64,000 nucleotides of DNA from Trogon surrucura (taxonomy: Eukaryota; Chordata; Aves; Trogoniformes; Trogonidae), in contig CM036620.1 of NCBI GenBank assembly GCA_020746105.1, forward strand, positions 44,350,706 through 44,414,705. Reading direction: 5' to 3'. The notes under the pieces were generated by a model. The model did no database searches, had not been told where the DNA came from, and saw only the letters and a list, made by a program, of their open reading frames with translations. Made by a program: the position numbers and the translations under genes. This document shows, one piece after another, positions 46,501 to 59,200 of this stretch. The number at the start of each line of letters is the position of its first letter. The first letter of the stretch is position 1.

Positions 46501-49500
46501 GATCCCTTTCTTATTAAGTACACGAAATAAACACTGCTCAGCTGAGAAGCAGCTTTTCAATATTTTATCTTTTCCTCATTGTTCGTTGCATTGCCCCATA
46601 TATGATTTACTGTTGTCTGTTCAGTTCCTGCTCTAAAGATGATTAATTTTCTCAAGAGTTCTTTGGTGGTCTGCATCACTATATTATCTGAGTTTTTCAC
46701 AAACACTAATTAATCTTCATAACGTTCTTGTGGGTGAGGGGTGGAATTAACCCGAATTTGTAGAAATGAAACAGAATTACTGAGAGCATGAGTTCACAGA
46801 TCTCCATAATGTGTGTAAAATTCACTACTTAGTTTCTTAGAGCCATAAGTATTGCACAAGACTTTTTTAACAGAAAATTTCTATCCGTTTCATTTTTGAG
46901 AAAGAAACATTTCTACCAGTGGGACCATATCACTGAATCAGGTAATAAATAATAATAAAAAAAAGGCTATGCGCTATTAATTAATTCTGAGAAATTTGCT
47001 TTTCTCAGTTACTGAAATCTCAGGAAGAGAAACTGTTTCTGTAGGATAGAGTTCAACAGTGTGAGCCAGGAAGACATCCTTTTCTCTCTCTGCAAGACTG
47101 TATTTTATTTATTATGTAGTTTCCATTTCTGTAACAAGTCCTATAGTGAACAGCCTCCTTCATTACTGTGCTTTGATTCTATGGGAGATCTATTCAGTGT
47201 CCTGGAAAAGCTGAAGTATTTAAGAAATGATGTATGTGATTTTGTATTTAAGGAGTATGTTATAATCTGTCTGAGCAGTGTAGGCAACTTAATTTTGTGC
47301 TGGCAACCAGAACCTCAGCTGGAGTGCTTGGCTATGACTTCGATATTCTTTCTACTGCTGGCTTTTGTGTGCATCCCTTTATTTGGAAAAAAAAGAAGGC
47401 AACAACTAGAAAAGGCCCAAGAATTCTGACACAAGAATATTTTCTTTTGAAACCAGGTATTTTGTCAGTGTGGTGGTAAACTGAAGATTCACAAACTGCC
47501 AGTATGACAGATTTCCAGTGTTGAGCTTTTCCCTCAGTGCAAGTAGCTGGGAAAGAGACTGTTGTGGGAAGAGTCCGTAACTTGGGTGTGGGATTAGTTG
47601 TGTTCCCTCTTGTTTGTCTACGGAAAGATTTGTGAGAGGTGCAACAGCAAACTACTCTGAGATGTTAAACTGAGATATTCCTATTCATGAACATTATTTT
47701 TATAAAAGTCCATGACATAGCTGTAAGAATGTTACAGTCCAGACAACCTACAGACGGGTTAGTTCACATGGAAGACTTTCACGTAGAAGTTACCTGCTGA
47801 GTTTGAAGTCCTTGATTCAAAGCTTAGGGGTCCAAATTTAACTGACACTTTTTAGCATAGACACAACGTCATATTTGTACTTCATTTTTCTTTGGGAATT
47901 TTTTTAATCTTTTATGACTAAACATTTCCTGAGATTTTAGCTTAAGTAAAAGTCTTACTATATAAACATTTTCAGCCAGAATTCATTATATTAGTAAAGC
48001 TTGAAGGGATTGAAGAGGCAGTCTTATTAAAAAGAATTGCCATGTGGTTTTAATAACAGGTGGTAATTCCAGGTTTGTTTACTATTACATTAATGAATAT
48101 TGGGGGAAAAAAATGTCACAAGTCACACAACTTTGCCAACAGCATATAGTGAGTCTTTCATGCTGATCCTCAAGCCAGAGACAGACTTAATCAGAATGTC
48201 ATTCTAAAATGTAACTCCACTGCTTAAATCACTAAGCTTTTTTTCCTTACAAAATGCTTTTGTCAAAGTACGCTTCCCAAACAGATAATGTACCATTCAG
48301 GCTTTGTGTACTTACAGAACTCTGTCATCATCTGTTGCAAAAAAATCTCTTTTTTTTTTTTTTTTTCTGAGTTCAGCTGCTTACAGGGAAAATTCGATTT
48401 GACAGTGGCATTTGACATTTAGGTCACATTTGTAGTGCATGGATGTCTCTCCTGACCATGTTAGAGGCAACCTGAGAGTGCGTAACACTCAGACCTGTAT
48501 ATTCAGTTCAGAATTCAGTTTCCAACAGTGTTTGTAAGCTTGCAAGTAGGAAACAGCAAATCTCCCAATTTCCAGCAACTTTCAGTTTACAGAATTTCTT
48601 GATATTTGTGTGGTTTGATAACAAATAAGTAAAATAATCCTAATCTGGTCATTACAAAACCATTTGAATGTTATCCATAATGGTCCATAATTAGTTTTTC
48701 TATCTTAGTGTTGCCTTCTAGGTTTATTTCCAAATATCTGCAAAATTACTTTATTTTCCTCCCTTTTTAACATAAAATTAAATAGTATCATTTAACAAAT
48801 TCAAAATCCTGTTGCAAGTCAATAGACAAAAGGGTATTTTGAGCTGAAGCAGTATTTTCCATATTCATAATGTTTTAAAAGCACAAATGCTAAAGTTTCT
48901 TTTTATTGTCACTTTTCTGCTCACTTTTGATACATTCACTTACTTTAGAGCCAGAAAGGCCAAAGTAACTGTGCGTGTGCTTGCATCGTTCTGTCATTTG
49001 CTCTCAGACCTCTGATGTATAATACGTCTATACTGAGCCTGGTGTCCGATTGCCCAAATTTTCTATCAGATTTCTTTCCACGGGAGATATGCCAGCTATG
49101 ATGCAAGTTGATGCAAGCTATGAAGTTCTTGAAGTGCTGAAGGAACATTTACATTGCATGTAGACTTTTGAAGAGTTCCGCTGAAAGGAAGAGGTGATGC
49201 CCTCTGCATGCTGACATGCAACAGCATATGAACAGATGTAAAAAATATAAGATAATGCTAAATTTTTACATTTTGTTTCATGAATATGTTTTAAGCAAGC
49301 TTCTCATCTAGAACATAACTTGCATTTATTCTTGCATTTATTATTCAAAACATATTATTGAACACCTGTTGTGCGTGATTTCAACAAAATAATTGAGACA
49401 TTATTTTAAATTAGTATAACCCATTGCCCTTGATCCCTGTATCATCTGAGGACCTGTTAGTTAAACTATTCATTTTTAAATTGCAAATCAATTTTATTTT

Positions 49501-50499
49501 TAAGAGTAAGTGATGTTGTGTTTGATTACAACTGCGAAATTATTAGCATCTTGATGCTGCCACCCTCAGGCACGGGGGAGGGCAATAGAAAGCAAAACCA
49601 GATCCTTAGTTGCAACTAAAGCTGAACTTCTGTTATGTATAGTGGAGGAGGAAATCCCGCAGACTACTTACTACTGGATGAGAGCTGCTTCAGCAAGGTG
49701 TCTAGATTTCTGGCTTATGTGTTTACAGAATGTCTTGAGAAAATGTGTTCAGGGTTACGCTTAACAAAAGAAGGGACAAAGAAGCTTTTGTTTGCTTAGA
49801 AGGCCACAGCATCTTTTCATCTATAATGAAACTATGCCTGAACTCTGCAGGGTAAACATGCTCGGTTATAACTTTCCAGTAGTAAAAAAGCAATGGAAAA
49901 ATGTATATAAAAAGGAATCAACATTTTACAGATTCAGATATTATCTGGTCATCTATTAAGAAATGTGTAAGGACAGATATTCCCTTAGGTAATACCAAAA
50001 GTCAATGTTGTCAAGTATCCTTTCGCTGGCAGTAACCATTAACAGTTACCTAATGAAGAGGGCAATGACGTGATGATACTACCACAAAAAATTGTCTCAT
50101 TCTAAAGTATTTGATACCAAGGAACCATTTATTTTTCTTCCCTAGATTTGTCTAGTTGCTGTCAAGGTCATGTAAACATTTTAGCATTTACAGTTCCAGC
50201 TGCTTATTCTGTTCTAACTGGTTTTGTACCTTAGCTCATCCTTGTTGCCCCTCTGTTTCTTTGCTGTTGAAGTGCATCTCGTTGGAAGTAGAAGGAATAC
50301 AACTTGAATAGCATTTGTGTGGATTTATGTGAAGGCATCGTGGTATTTTCTGTTTCATTCTGTATATCTTTCCTGCTGGTTCCAAGCATTTTGTATTATT
50401 TCTTTTTACTGATATTGAGAAATATACAAAAACTATCTCTAAAATTCTCAAGATCTCAATCTGGAGTAGTAACAGTCAACTGACAGCCCATGCTGGACT
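43556..50499. other. Long non-coding stretch, no gene recognised
   Basis: About 7 kb of AT-rich DNA with a T run (48351-48366), a TA run (44183-44192) and an A/C-rich patch (45298-45335). The longest open frame, 47061-47429 plus (122 codons), is Cys/Leu/Phe-rich and ends in a Lys/Arg patch. It shows no domain, no repeat similarity and no splice context, so it is not called as a gene. Confidence 0.5.
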
Positions 50500-51040
50500 T
50501 GCTTTTTTTCTTCTCCTTATGTTGCATTGCATTTCTCTGCATTTAATTGCATATGCCAGTGCAAGTTACTCTGCATTGTAAGGCTTTAAACATTGTACTA
50601 TCTGTTCTTATGATCATGCATAGCTTAATATCATCTCAGACTTTGTCACCTCACTTGTCACTTCCTGTGTCGTGTGTGGTTTGAATCTCTTGAACATCAT
50701 AGGTCTTATTCCTGACTCTTGTGTGACTCAATTTGTAATCCTTTTCCCTCTGGTAATTCACCATTACTTTGTAACCTGTCTTGATATACTTTCATCAGAT
50801 TATTCCTCTGTGTAATACTCTAATTTATTTCATTGGACTGTGGTTGATGGAACTTATACATCATATGGAAGCCTAAGTAAACCAGACTGGATGGATCCTC
50901 TGTCATGTTCATTCTCTAAAAAAAAAAAAAAAAAAATAAAAAATCCAGTGGATCTGCTATACATATCTTGCCTCTCAAAAGCTGACTCATGTCTCTAACA
51001 TTTATCTGGGTACCTGCTATACTTTTCTACAGAGTATTTT
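50500..51040 (-). mobile_element. Ancient L3/CR1-like LINE, RT region, minus strand (part 1)
   Basis: On the plus strand the wording follows the complement of RT motif C to motif A in CR1/L3 LINEs: a taatatcatctcagactttg segment (about 50623-50645, complement of the F/YADD-to-downstream part), then a tgacccctgagggacccc-like piece (about 50710-50735), and near 50880-51000 the complement of motif A (ctaagtaaaccagactggat) and aaaagctgactcatg. It is much more diverged than the CR1 copies and closer in style to ancient L3. No frame is open. Identification is by remembered wording of the families. Confidence 0.55.
50917..50936. repeat. Poly-A run
   Basis: About 18 A in a row within the ancient LINE remnant; probably later expansion. 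Confidence 0.9.
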
Positions 51041-51130
51041 CATAGAATCATAGAATGGCCTAGGCTGGAAAGGACCTTAGAGATCATTTTAATCCAACCT
51101 CCCTGTCATGGGCAGGGACACCTCTAGTTT
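51041..51130 (-). mobile_element. CR1 LINE 3' tail inserted in the older LINE
   Basis: The plus strand shows catagaatcatagaatgg, aggctggaaaggacctt, agatcattttaatccaacct, and ccctgtcatgggcagggaca: the complement of a CR1 3' UTR with two attctatg tail units. Its 90 bases interrupt an L3-like LINE remnant, so it arrived later. Confidence 0.93.
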
Positions 51131-52333
51131 AAGTTGACATCTGTACCCAAAAAAATAGTCTGCATTTTCTAAATATTTTTTGGAACTCTTCTAAAAATTC
51201 CTACCAAGTTAATTATTTTCAAAGCCTCTGATATAGAGACAGTGTTAAGTGAGAGTTTACGCAGCATCATTAGCAGTTAAGATCTTTTACCCCTGAGTTC
51301 CTTTAATACTGTCCAGTGTTAGTGATTCATTACTACTGGCTGTGTCCATTTATTCCCTGAACTTTTCTATTGACCCTTAGTTTCACTTTTCTACCTTCTA
51401 AGTCCTCTACAAAAAGAGTGCAGCCTGGGAAGCTCCAAAATGTTCGTTTCTCTGTTTATGCTTCTTTTATACTGAGACTTTGTTGACCTTACAAGCAATT
51501 TGATGAGCTTCCTGCTTCTGATGTGCTTTAAAAAGGATTTGTTACTAGTTTTTGTGCTTTTTTGTACTTTTCCCCAAAACTTTTTTAATGGCCTCTCTTA
51601 TTTGCATTTCTTCATTTAAAGTGCCAGAACTTATGACCATCCCCATTTTTCTCACTCAGACACAGTTTTACTTTTTCTTCTCATTTCTGATTGCCATTTT
51701 TACTCTTTAGCCACACTGGCTTCTGTCCTGACTTTGTTCATTTCTTTGTGAGTCTGTTGTGTTTGTTATGAGTCTCACGAATTTAATCTTACACATTTTC
51801 TACAGCATCCTTAGAGATTCAACTTTGAACTTGCATTTTTAACTTTTTCTCAGTAAATTCTTCTATTTCACTATAGTATCCCTTTTGGAAAGGAAGTATA
51901 ACAGTAATGATTTTTTAATTATTTACTTTTCTTTTTTGCCCATGTAACAATATATTGAATGTACACTATGATTACAGATAAAGAGCATCTGTTCAATAGT
52001 AACATGCTAGTCTGTCTTCCCTGTACCCTGTGCATCCTAGTATTAATGTCCCATTGATTGTCCTTTCCTCCAGCTTCTGGTCTGATGATTGTGTCAGTAG
52101 CCTTATTTAAGAACAGGCATTCTCATTTCTTAATCTTATTTCTTAGACTTAGCGTGTACTGTTGCTTCATTGTCCTGTTTCACTGTCAACATATTCTGAC
52201 AATTCTCTGTTGCTTCCTCATTTAATATTTCCAACTTCTGTGCTATCCTTCACTTAAAGATAGAGGATGTTTTGACTGTGGTTGTTGGGTGCATAATGAG
52301 CACAACATCTTGGTTGAGGATATTCTACAGTAT
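51131..52333 (-). mobile_element. Probable continuation of the ancient L3-like LINE (part 2)
   Basis: T-rich plus-strand DNA that seems to continue the L3-like remnant upstream of RT: ttttacccctgagttcctttaatactgtcc (about 51288-51317; only part is diagnostic) and a ccacactggcttctgtcctg segment near 51713-51732 are in the style of complementary L3 ORF2 sequence. No open frame and no terminus can be shown. It could instead be ordinary T-rich DNA. Confidence 0.3.
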
Positions 52334-53290
52334 TTATTGATAATCCACAAACTTATGTTTAAAAAAAAAAATCTTGTATGATCGTCTTGATGTGAAAATC
52401 CAGCAACTGGATTTTATTACTAGTTTAAGGGAAGTCTGACCTTCCTGCATGAGTTCCATCTCTTCCAGAAATGTGTCCTGTTTCTGATAATCTTTATACC
52501 TCTTTTTGTCACTATGTGAATCAAACGTGTATTTTAACTTTGCCTCCTCAATAACCTTTCTCTCTTGTTCTCTGCATCCTGGGAGCAGTTTCAAGAATAC
52601 TAGCACAGAGAACCTCTTTTCAGCTTCCTATGCAGCCTGGTCCAATTTTGTTTCTGTAGCTTCTGGTTTATTTTTTCCTGTAATGCAGGACCATGAACCA
52701 TGACCCAGAGATTTTCTACAAGCTGTTCAAACACTCCTTGTAGTCCTCTTGTTTTGCACTCATAGCCACATCACTGTGCTTTTCTCTGTGGGATTACAAA
52801 CCAAACTATATGTCAAAGAGCAGAGTTATTCACCCTTGCAGCCAGCCTTCTCCTTTTACATGAGTTCCCTAACTCAGCAGGGCTATCACTTGTATGAGAG
52901 GACCCATGGTAATCTTTTAAGAAGGACCTAACGCCACTTCCTCTTCTGCCAGATATTCTGTGTTTCCATGTCACAAGACAAGGTCTTCTGATTTGGAATT
53001 GGGACTTTTCTGCAGTACTTTCGAAAGACTCCTTTATTCCTAGTATTACGTCTGCATTTATTTTGCTCAATATAAGAGGGAAAGTGGTTGCGTTGTCTTG
53101 GAGCTGAAATGATCTACTGACTTTCATTTTGACAGTTTGTCCCTTCAGTGTCTGCGACAGCTGAACTTGCAGCGTAGTCAGCCTTCTTGTCTTCTCTTTG
53201 CTGACGCAGCCAGTTCAAGGACTTTTCTCACCTACTTTTCAGAAGCATCCAGAGCCTCAAGTTGAGACTGTGATGAACAGTTCCAAGGAA
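52334..53290 (-). pseudogene. Coding-like relic of unknown origin, possibly a processed pseudogene
   Basis: On the minus strand several short frames look like pieces of a charged, helix-rich protein, interrupted by stops and frame changes. 52606-52334 gives REQERKVIEEAKLKYTFDSH, then SDKKRYKDYQKQDTFLEEM and ELMQEG. Near 53270-53210 another frame gives LEALDASEK and VRKVLELAASAKRRQEG. The region has no introns visible between pieces. I do not recognise the protein. It could be a retrocopy of a coiled-coil host gene, the ORF1 of the adjacent old LINE, or chance. If it is a host retrocopy, the breaks show it is not functional. Confidence 0.3.
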
Positions 53291-56200
53291 GAAAGCCAGA
53301 GATGCTCTTTCAGATGCTTATAGACCACCTAAAATATCCTTCTGAAAATTCTTTTTCTTCTCAGGCACATAAATAAATTTGAACAAAACCAGAATGGGAA
53401 TTGGCATGTAATGTTAGGGGTGCTGAAAGAGAAGGAGGAGAAAGACTGCTTTTGAACCTACTTGTATGCCTTTTTTATCTTTCAGGAATATTTGAAAAAA
53501 CACCAAACACCATGAGGTGAAGGAACAAAGTGAGTATGTCAACACAGGACTGCAGGATTTGGTTGTCAACATGTAGCCAGCTAATGCTGTTTAAAATTCC
53601 TGGTATCTTGTGTGACCTCCAGCTTCTGCTCCAGAGGCATTTCAAAATGCAATTGCTAGATAGGTCTGTTGACATGGAAACACCTTTAGTAGTGTACCCC
53701 TTCATCTACAACTAGTAATACCCCTCCATGTGGTAATACTGCTACACTTAGTAGCACCCTTCCACCTTCTCATACGTTAAGTGTTTCAAGTCTCTACTTT
53801 ATAAACCTCCTTAGAGTTTGGGTCGTCTATACTGTTGGAACTTTTTTCTTACTGCAAAGTTATCTTCAGCTTTTTCTATTTGATGTCAGTCTCAGTTGTT
53901 TTGTCCTATCATAAATCCCAGATCTAGGTAAATAGAATTTAGTCTAGGCCAGACATGTATGACAGCCTAGAACAAGCAAACAGAAAACTCTAAGCAGAAT
54001 GAAAGACACGGAATTTTAGCAGTCTAAACCCGGACCACTTCACACTGTTTCCTCCGATGCTTATACTTCAACTTGTAACACACTGACAGCAGTTGGTAAG
54101 TCGTGAGAAGAATTGTTGACGATCAAATCAAACCATACACCTTATTGCTGCTTTATGTTTCCTCTTCTTCATCTGCCGTGCATAATTCGTTTGATTGCCC
54201 TCTGATGCTGTCTCTCATATTTTAGAATAGGGAGTTTTGGGGAGTACCCACAAAGCAGGTTTTGAAGATCAATAATGTTAATAAAGCTAAATGTAATAAA
54301 TATTTAGATTAGGTCAATTAAGTAGATCAACTTTTTCTCCTTTTGCATGTCATATTGTTGCTAAATGGGTTTTGTCTTCCTTTTGCTTTTGTGTTTTTAT
54401 GCTGTACATATAATCCCTATGGGGAACATTGATAAATTGGTTGTTAACGTAAAGTCATTTGTGAAGTTGAATGTGGTTAAATATAGGTCTTTTTAACATG
54501 TAGAAAGAATTTAATTAAAATGAAATTAAATTCTAAATTAAGTTCGAGTAATAAATGGATATTATCCAATATAGTAGGCTATTCTCGTAAGAAATTAACA
54601 TTGTCCAGTAAACTGATTTTAGGTCTTGAGGCTAGGTTTTCTGGGAAATAATCATATGACTATAAAATAAAGGAAACTAAGTTTAGGAGTTTTTAGATGC
54701 CTTTCTTCTAGGAAAATAAAGTGCCACAATATAGAAAAACTAAATTCTTCTCCCAAATTCTTAAAGACTACTAGAGTAATTATTTCTTGAAAAATAAATT
54801 ACATTAAAAAAATGTAGCTTTAAAGAAAAACACTGTGCATATTAGTGAACACACTAATTTGCAATCCATTTACAGTTTGTACTTCTTATAGACATTCCAC
54901 TATATGTATTTCCAATCATGATGCTATTTAGAACTAGCTAGTAGTCTAAAAGCTATGGAGTAGGAAAAATAAGTTATATATTACATATATTGTACATCTG
55001 AATAATTTTAATGTTAAAATGTCTAGGCAAAAGAGAAGTTGCATTTTAACACAGGAGTAATGTACAAAGCAGTAACTGCATTATTTCACAGTGAAAAAAA
55101 TACTGACTTTTTAGTTACTGAGATTAGGGAATAAAGTGGACAAACTGCATTTTCTGAAGCTCATTGTACTTTCTCTGCAGTCAGTAAGTGTGCTGCAGTT
55201 ACAGGAGTGGCAGACTTCGACTGGAAAACAACTTGAAGTGCCACAAATCCATTCATCTGCTCTAATCTGGAAGTAATGTAATTGTTGTGTGCTGGTTTTG
55301 TGCTGCAAGTAAAGACATGTTTACACAGTATTATTTTATCCTCAATAAAGGAGTGGAAATGTTGTTAGAAAGAAAATAACATTATGCACTTGAGTTTATC
55401 ATCATCAGTGTGCTTTACTTCAGACTGTAATTTGAAATTTTGTACGAGGTAGGATGTTCAATTTTGATTTATTTCACCTTGATTCAGTGGAGTTTTAAAT
55501 TGCTGCTTTCTCTTGTTTGCTTTTTGGATGAATGATAACAGGGCAGGGAGTCTCTTGTTTGGCATATTTTAAGCTGTATTTTATGTAAAGCATATTATAC
55601 TTACATCTTTACTTTTCTACTGTGGGAATTATACGTAGAACACAATAGCAGATCTTGTTCTAAACAACAGAAAGGATTACAGAAGAAGACTGAGAAAGTT
55701 AGGTAGATTAGGTAAAACTTTTTTTCTGCCTTTTGAGTCTTTGGGTATTTTATTGACTGACAGATTTAGGTAGTCTTTCTCATGTTAGCTGATACATGTT
55801 AGGAGTACATGCAAATCTGGGAAATATTTTAATGTATTGAATAAATGACAGTTCAAAATGCATGTGTGCTTTCCTATGTAGTCTTCTCCGGAAAATATTT
55901 TCTCTCTTTTGATATATGTAAAAATTTTGGGGGTTTTAGTAAGTAGTTGTTGATTATTGTGCCTTGAGGGATCACAGTCGAGCTGTTGGACACTAAGATT
56001 AGATGAATTCAAATCAGGGACTTCTGCATCCCATGTTTAGTGTCCAAAAATCTTGAAAATTATGTGAAATCATGAAGGCATCCCTAGTTGAAAAGACTGT
56101 GACTGGTTTATCTAATGTCTATTAAAATAAGGAAGATGCAGACTGTACATATTACCAAAATTATGCTAGAGCAATGTGCTCCTTATTAAAAGGGACCAGA

Positions 56201-59200
56201 GGGTCCTGTGGATTTCAAAAGTGTTTCAGTTGTGATAGATAAAAAGGAGCAAAATAAATAGTCGACATAAATTGGTACAAATGCTTGCTTCCTCCAAAAC
56301 ACATTTTACATTGTCTTTACTGCATCTTTTTCTTCCAATTCAATATATTTTGGGTTTGATGCAACTAGAACTGTGAAACTTCGTGCTATTTCTATCCATG
56401 AAATAGTACGTGGTATCTCCTCAGTTTAGAATATTTACCAAAGATCATGTCATAGAATTGATATCAGTCATCCAAAGAGCATCCCTGAACCTGACAGATC
56501 AACTGATCCCTTCACGGGAAGGGATTCATTGATGGATTTCATTCACCTTCAAAGGACATTGCAGTAGTTTATAAGGACAATGAGAAAACCAAAACCAACA
56601 TGCACTCAAATTTCTGTTCTGCTAGAACAGCTACTTTTTGGGTGCATGTTTTTTTGTATTCTGCTCTAATTTGTGATTACATAATGTCAGCTGTATGTTT
56701 AAGACCTATCCACAGATGCCCAACTATGTATTACTTGAATGGGAGTCTGACTACTAAGTGTACTAAATATAAAATAGTCACATTTTAACTCTGTGTTTTG
56801 GAACCAAGGCCATAATTATCTTTTTAATCCAAAATTGATTGCTGAAAAAAATTTTCACCATCTACTGATCTTGCTGACTTAATGGGAGTTGGTGATTGTG
56901 GTGTCTGTAGTCCACTCTGTTGGTAGTTAGGTGTTTAAAGGTATTGATATCTTCAAGTGGTTTCTACTTTCCAATTGCAAGATATTTCTTTCTTCTCCAG
57001 ATCTATAATAGTAAAAAAGATCCCTTCTCTGGTTTTAAAAGGAAAATAAGTTTTAAGACAGAGTATTTTGCTGATAGATTCATTTCCATGCAAGTCCAGG
57101 AAGTTATACCTGTGCTGCTAAAAAATTTCATATGTGTCCTAAGGGGATAAAAGAAAAATAAAATTTCTTTGAGTATTATTACTTTCTTTAATTCATTGTG
57201 TTCACTGCTTAGTGGTGCAACTGCTCTTGATTTCAAACACAAACCTTAAATGAAGATCACTTACAACCTGCAGATGAATACAAAGTCTAAAAAGCAGTCT
57301 CTAAAAGACATGAAAAGAACTACATTGTGACAGGAATGAACCTTAAATGAACCTTCATTAAGAATATTAAGCGAGCTTCTAATAGACACGGATATTGATC
57401 TAATTAACAGGAAGTGCATAGTTGAATGGAAAGGTCCAATAGAATAAATCCCTTCTTGTTGGCATAGATTTGGCACATAATTTAGGCAATAGGAAAAATC
57501 TCGGTAACCTTTCCTGTTTGTTCTCTTCACTCCCAGCGTGTCTTTCAGCGTACATGGGTTACGCTGTGCTTTCATTGCAAAGAGGAATTTAGCAGAGAAA
57601 ACAAAATAATAGAAAAAGCATTTATAGCTTTCAAATTGCCTTACATTTTGAAATTGAGAAGCAAAATGTATTCTCGTGGATATGTTGTTCTTTGATATAC
57701 TTAATGTCTTCTGAGTAACTGAAGTTCTAGTAGGTCAAAAATATTACCAAAATTCAGAATGTAAGTGTACAAGTCAGTCGTCTTTGTAACTCAGAGCTAG
57801 CTCAAGAGTTTTGAAGGCTAAAGATCTTACTGAGGTGAGCAGGACGCAAGCTTTTTCTAACTTAAGCAGATTTGATTCTGAATTTTTTAGCAGCTTATCA
57901 AAAGGAGTTTTAAAGAGGTATTTCTATTTACATAATTTTTTTTACAGGTTTCTTTGTACTTTATTATCTTAAACCTGCTGTGATGATTACGTTAAACAGC
58001 ATCCTGGACCACAGTGGTTTAATGAAAGTTAAGATAAAAATGGTCATTCTTGGCACAGACTCAATGGTAAATATGTTGGAAATTTCTAAAAAAGAAAAGA
58101 GAATTTAAACATGTATCTTGAAAGTAGAGGTATATGAGACAATATTCCCTGGTCTTCCTTTGATGGACCCATGGAGACTTTCATTTTAGAGCATACATTT
58201 ACATTTTTCACCTCAGTAAGTTGTAGAATTAGAGAAGTAGGCTAGCTAAGGTAATTCAAGTTTTACCAATTCTGTTTTCATCAGGTGAACAGGAAAGTTA
58301 TATGCAAATGCCACCAATTTTATACCATTTCAGAACAGCCTTAAGATTTTCATAAATTCATATTTTATTCACTTTATTTTTGAAACCATTTACTAGCTCT
58401 TGAGAGACGAATGTAAAATATATTTTATTTTTCTCCTGTACTGTAAAAATAAAAAAGGAGAAAATGGCTAGATTTTTCCGCTAATGTAAATTATGGCAAC
58501 GCCATCCGTTTCAGTGGAATTGCACTATTTCTACTAAAGAGAACATTTGACCAAACAGCTTATTAATCTCTCAGAAAATATGCATTTTATTCATCTGTCA
58601 GCCATTGTAAGAATTGGAAGACTATAATATGCTACTTATAAGACTCTACCACACTCACATTTGTATTGGTTGGTGAATGCCTATATTCTTACAGGGCAGA
58701 GGCTTAAACAGCATAATTTTTAAAAACCTGCTACTTTTGTGGTAAGAAGGTAAAATATGCTCTTAGTGGTTTTAGGTTTTTTGACTTTTGCATTCCTATT
58801 TAGTTTTCCCATTTCATGTTGAGTTTCAAAACAGTGATTTCTGTTACAGATGGAAGATACTTGTTTTAAAAGACTATCTGATATTTAATTGACTATAGTT
58901 ATAAGAAAGATGAAGGCACCAACGCTGCAAAGTACATCTGTTTTCTATGCCCACCTACCCACATGCACACATATATGTACAGGATAAAGGAGAGGCCGCC
59001 ACGGACATGTGGAGTGTGTATACAGCTCTGGAATTTGGATGAGAAGAACATACGTTTTTCAGGTGATACACAAAAGTAATTCCAAGTCTGTAAGCCTTTA
59101 AAATGCTTTCAAAGATTTTGGGAATCATTACTTACAATAGAAAGTATTTCCTGCTCTTATTCCAAATGAGGTTTGCTCAAAAAATGTGCTATGAGAATCT

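Noticed and set aside
47061-47429. 122-codon plus-strand open frame with hydrophobic segment and basic end
   Set aside because: It is the longest non-transposon frame in its region, but it has no recognisable family, and its composition fits random T-rich DNA.
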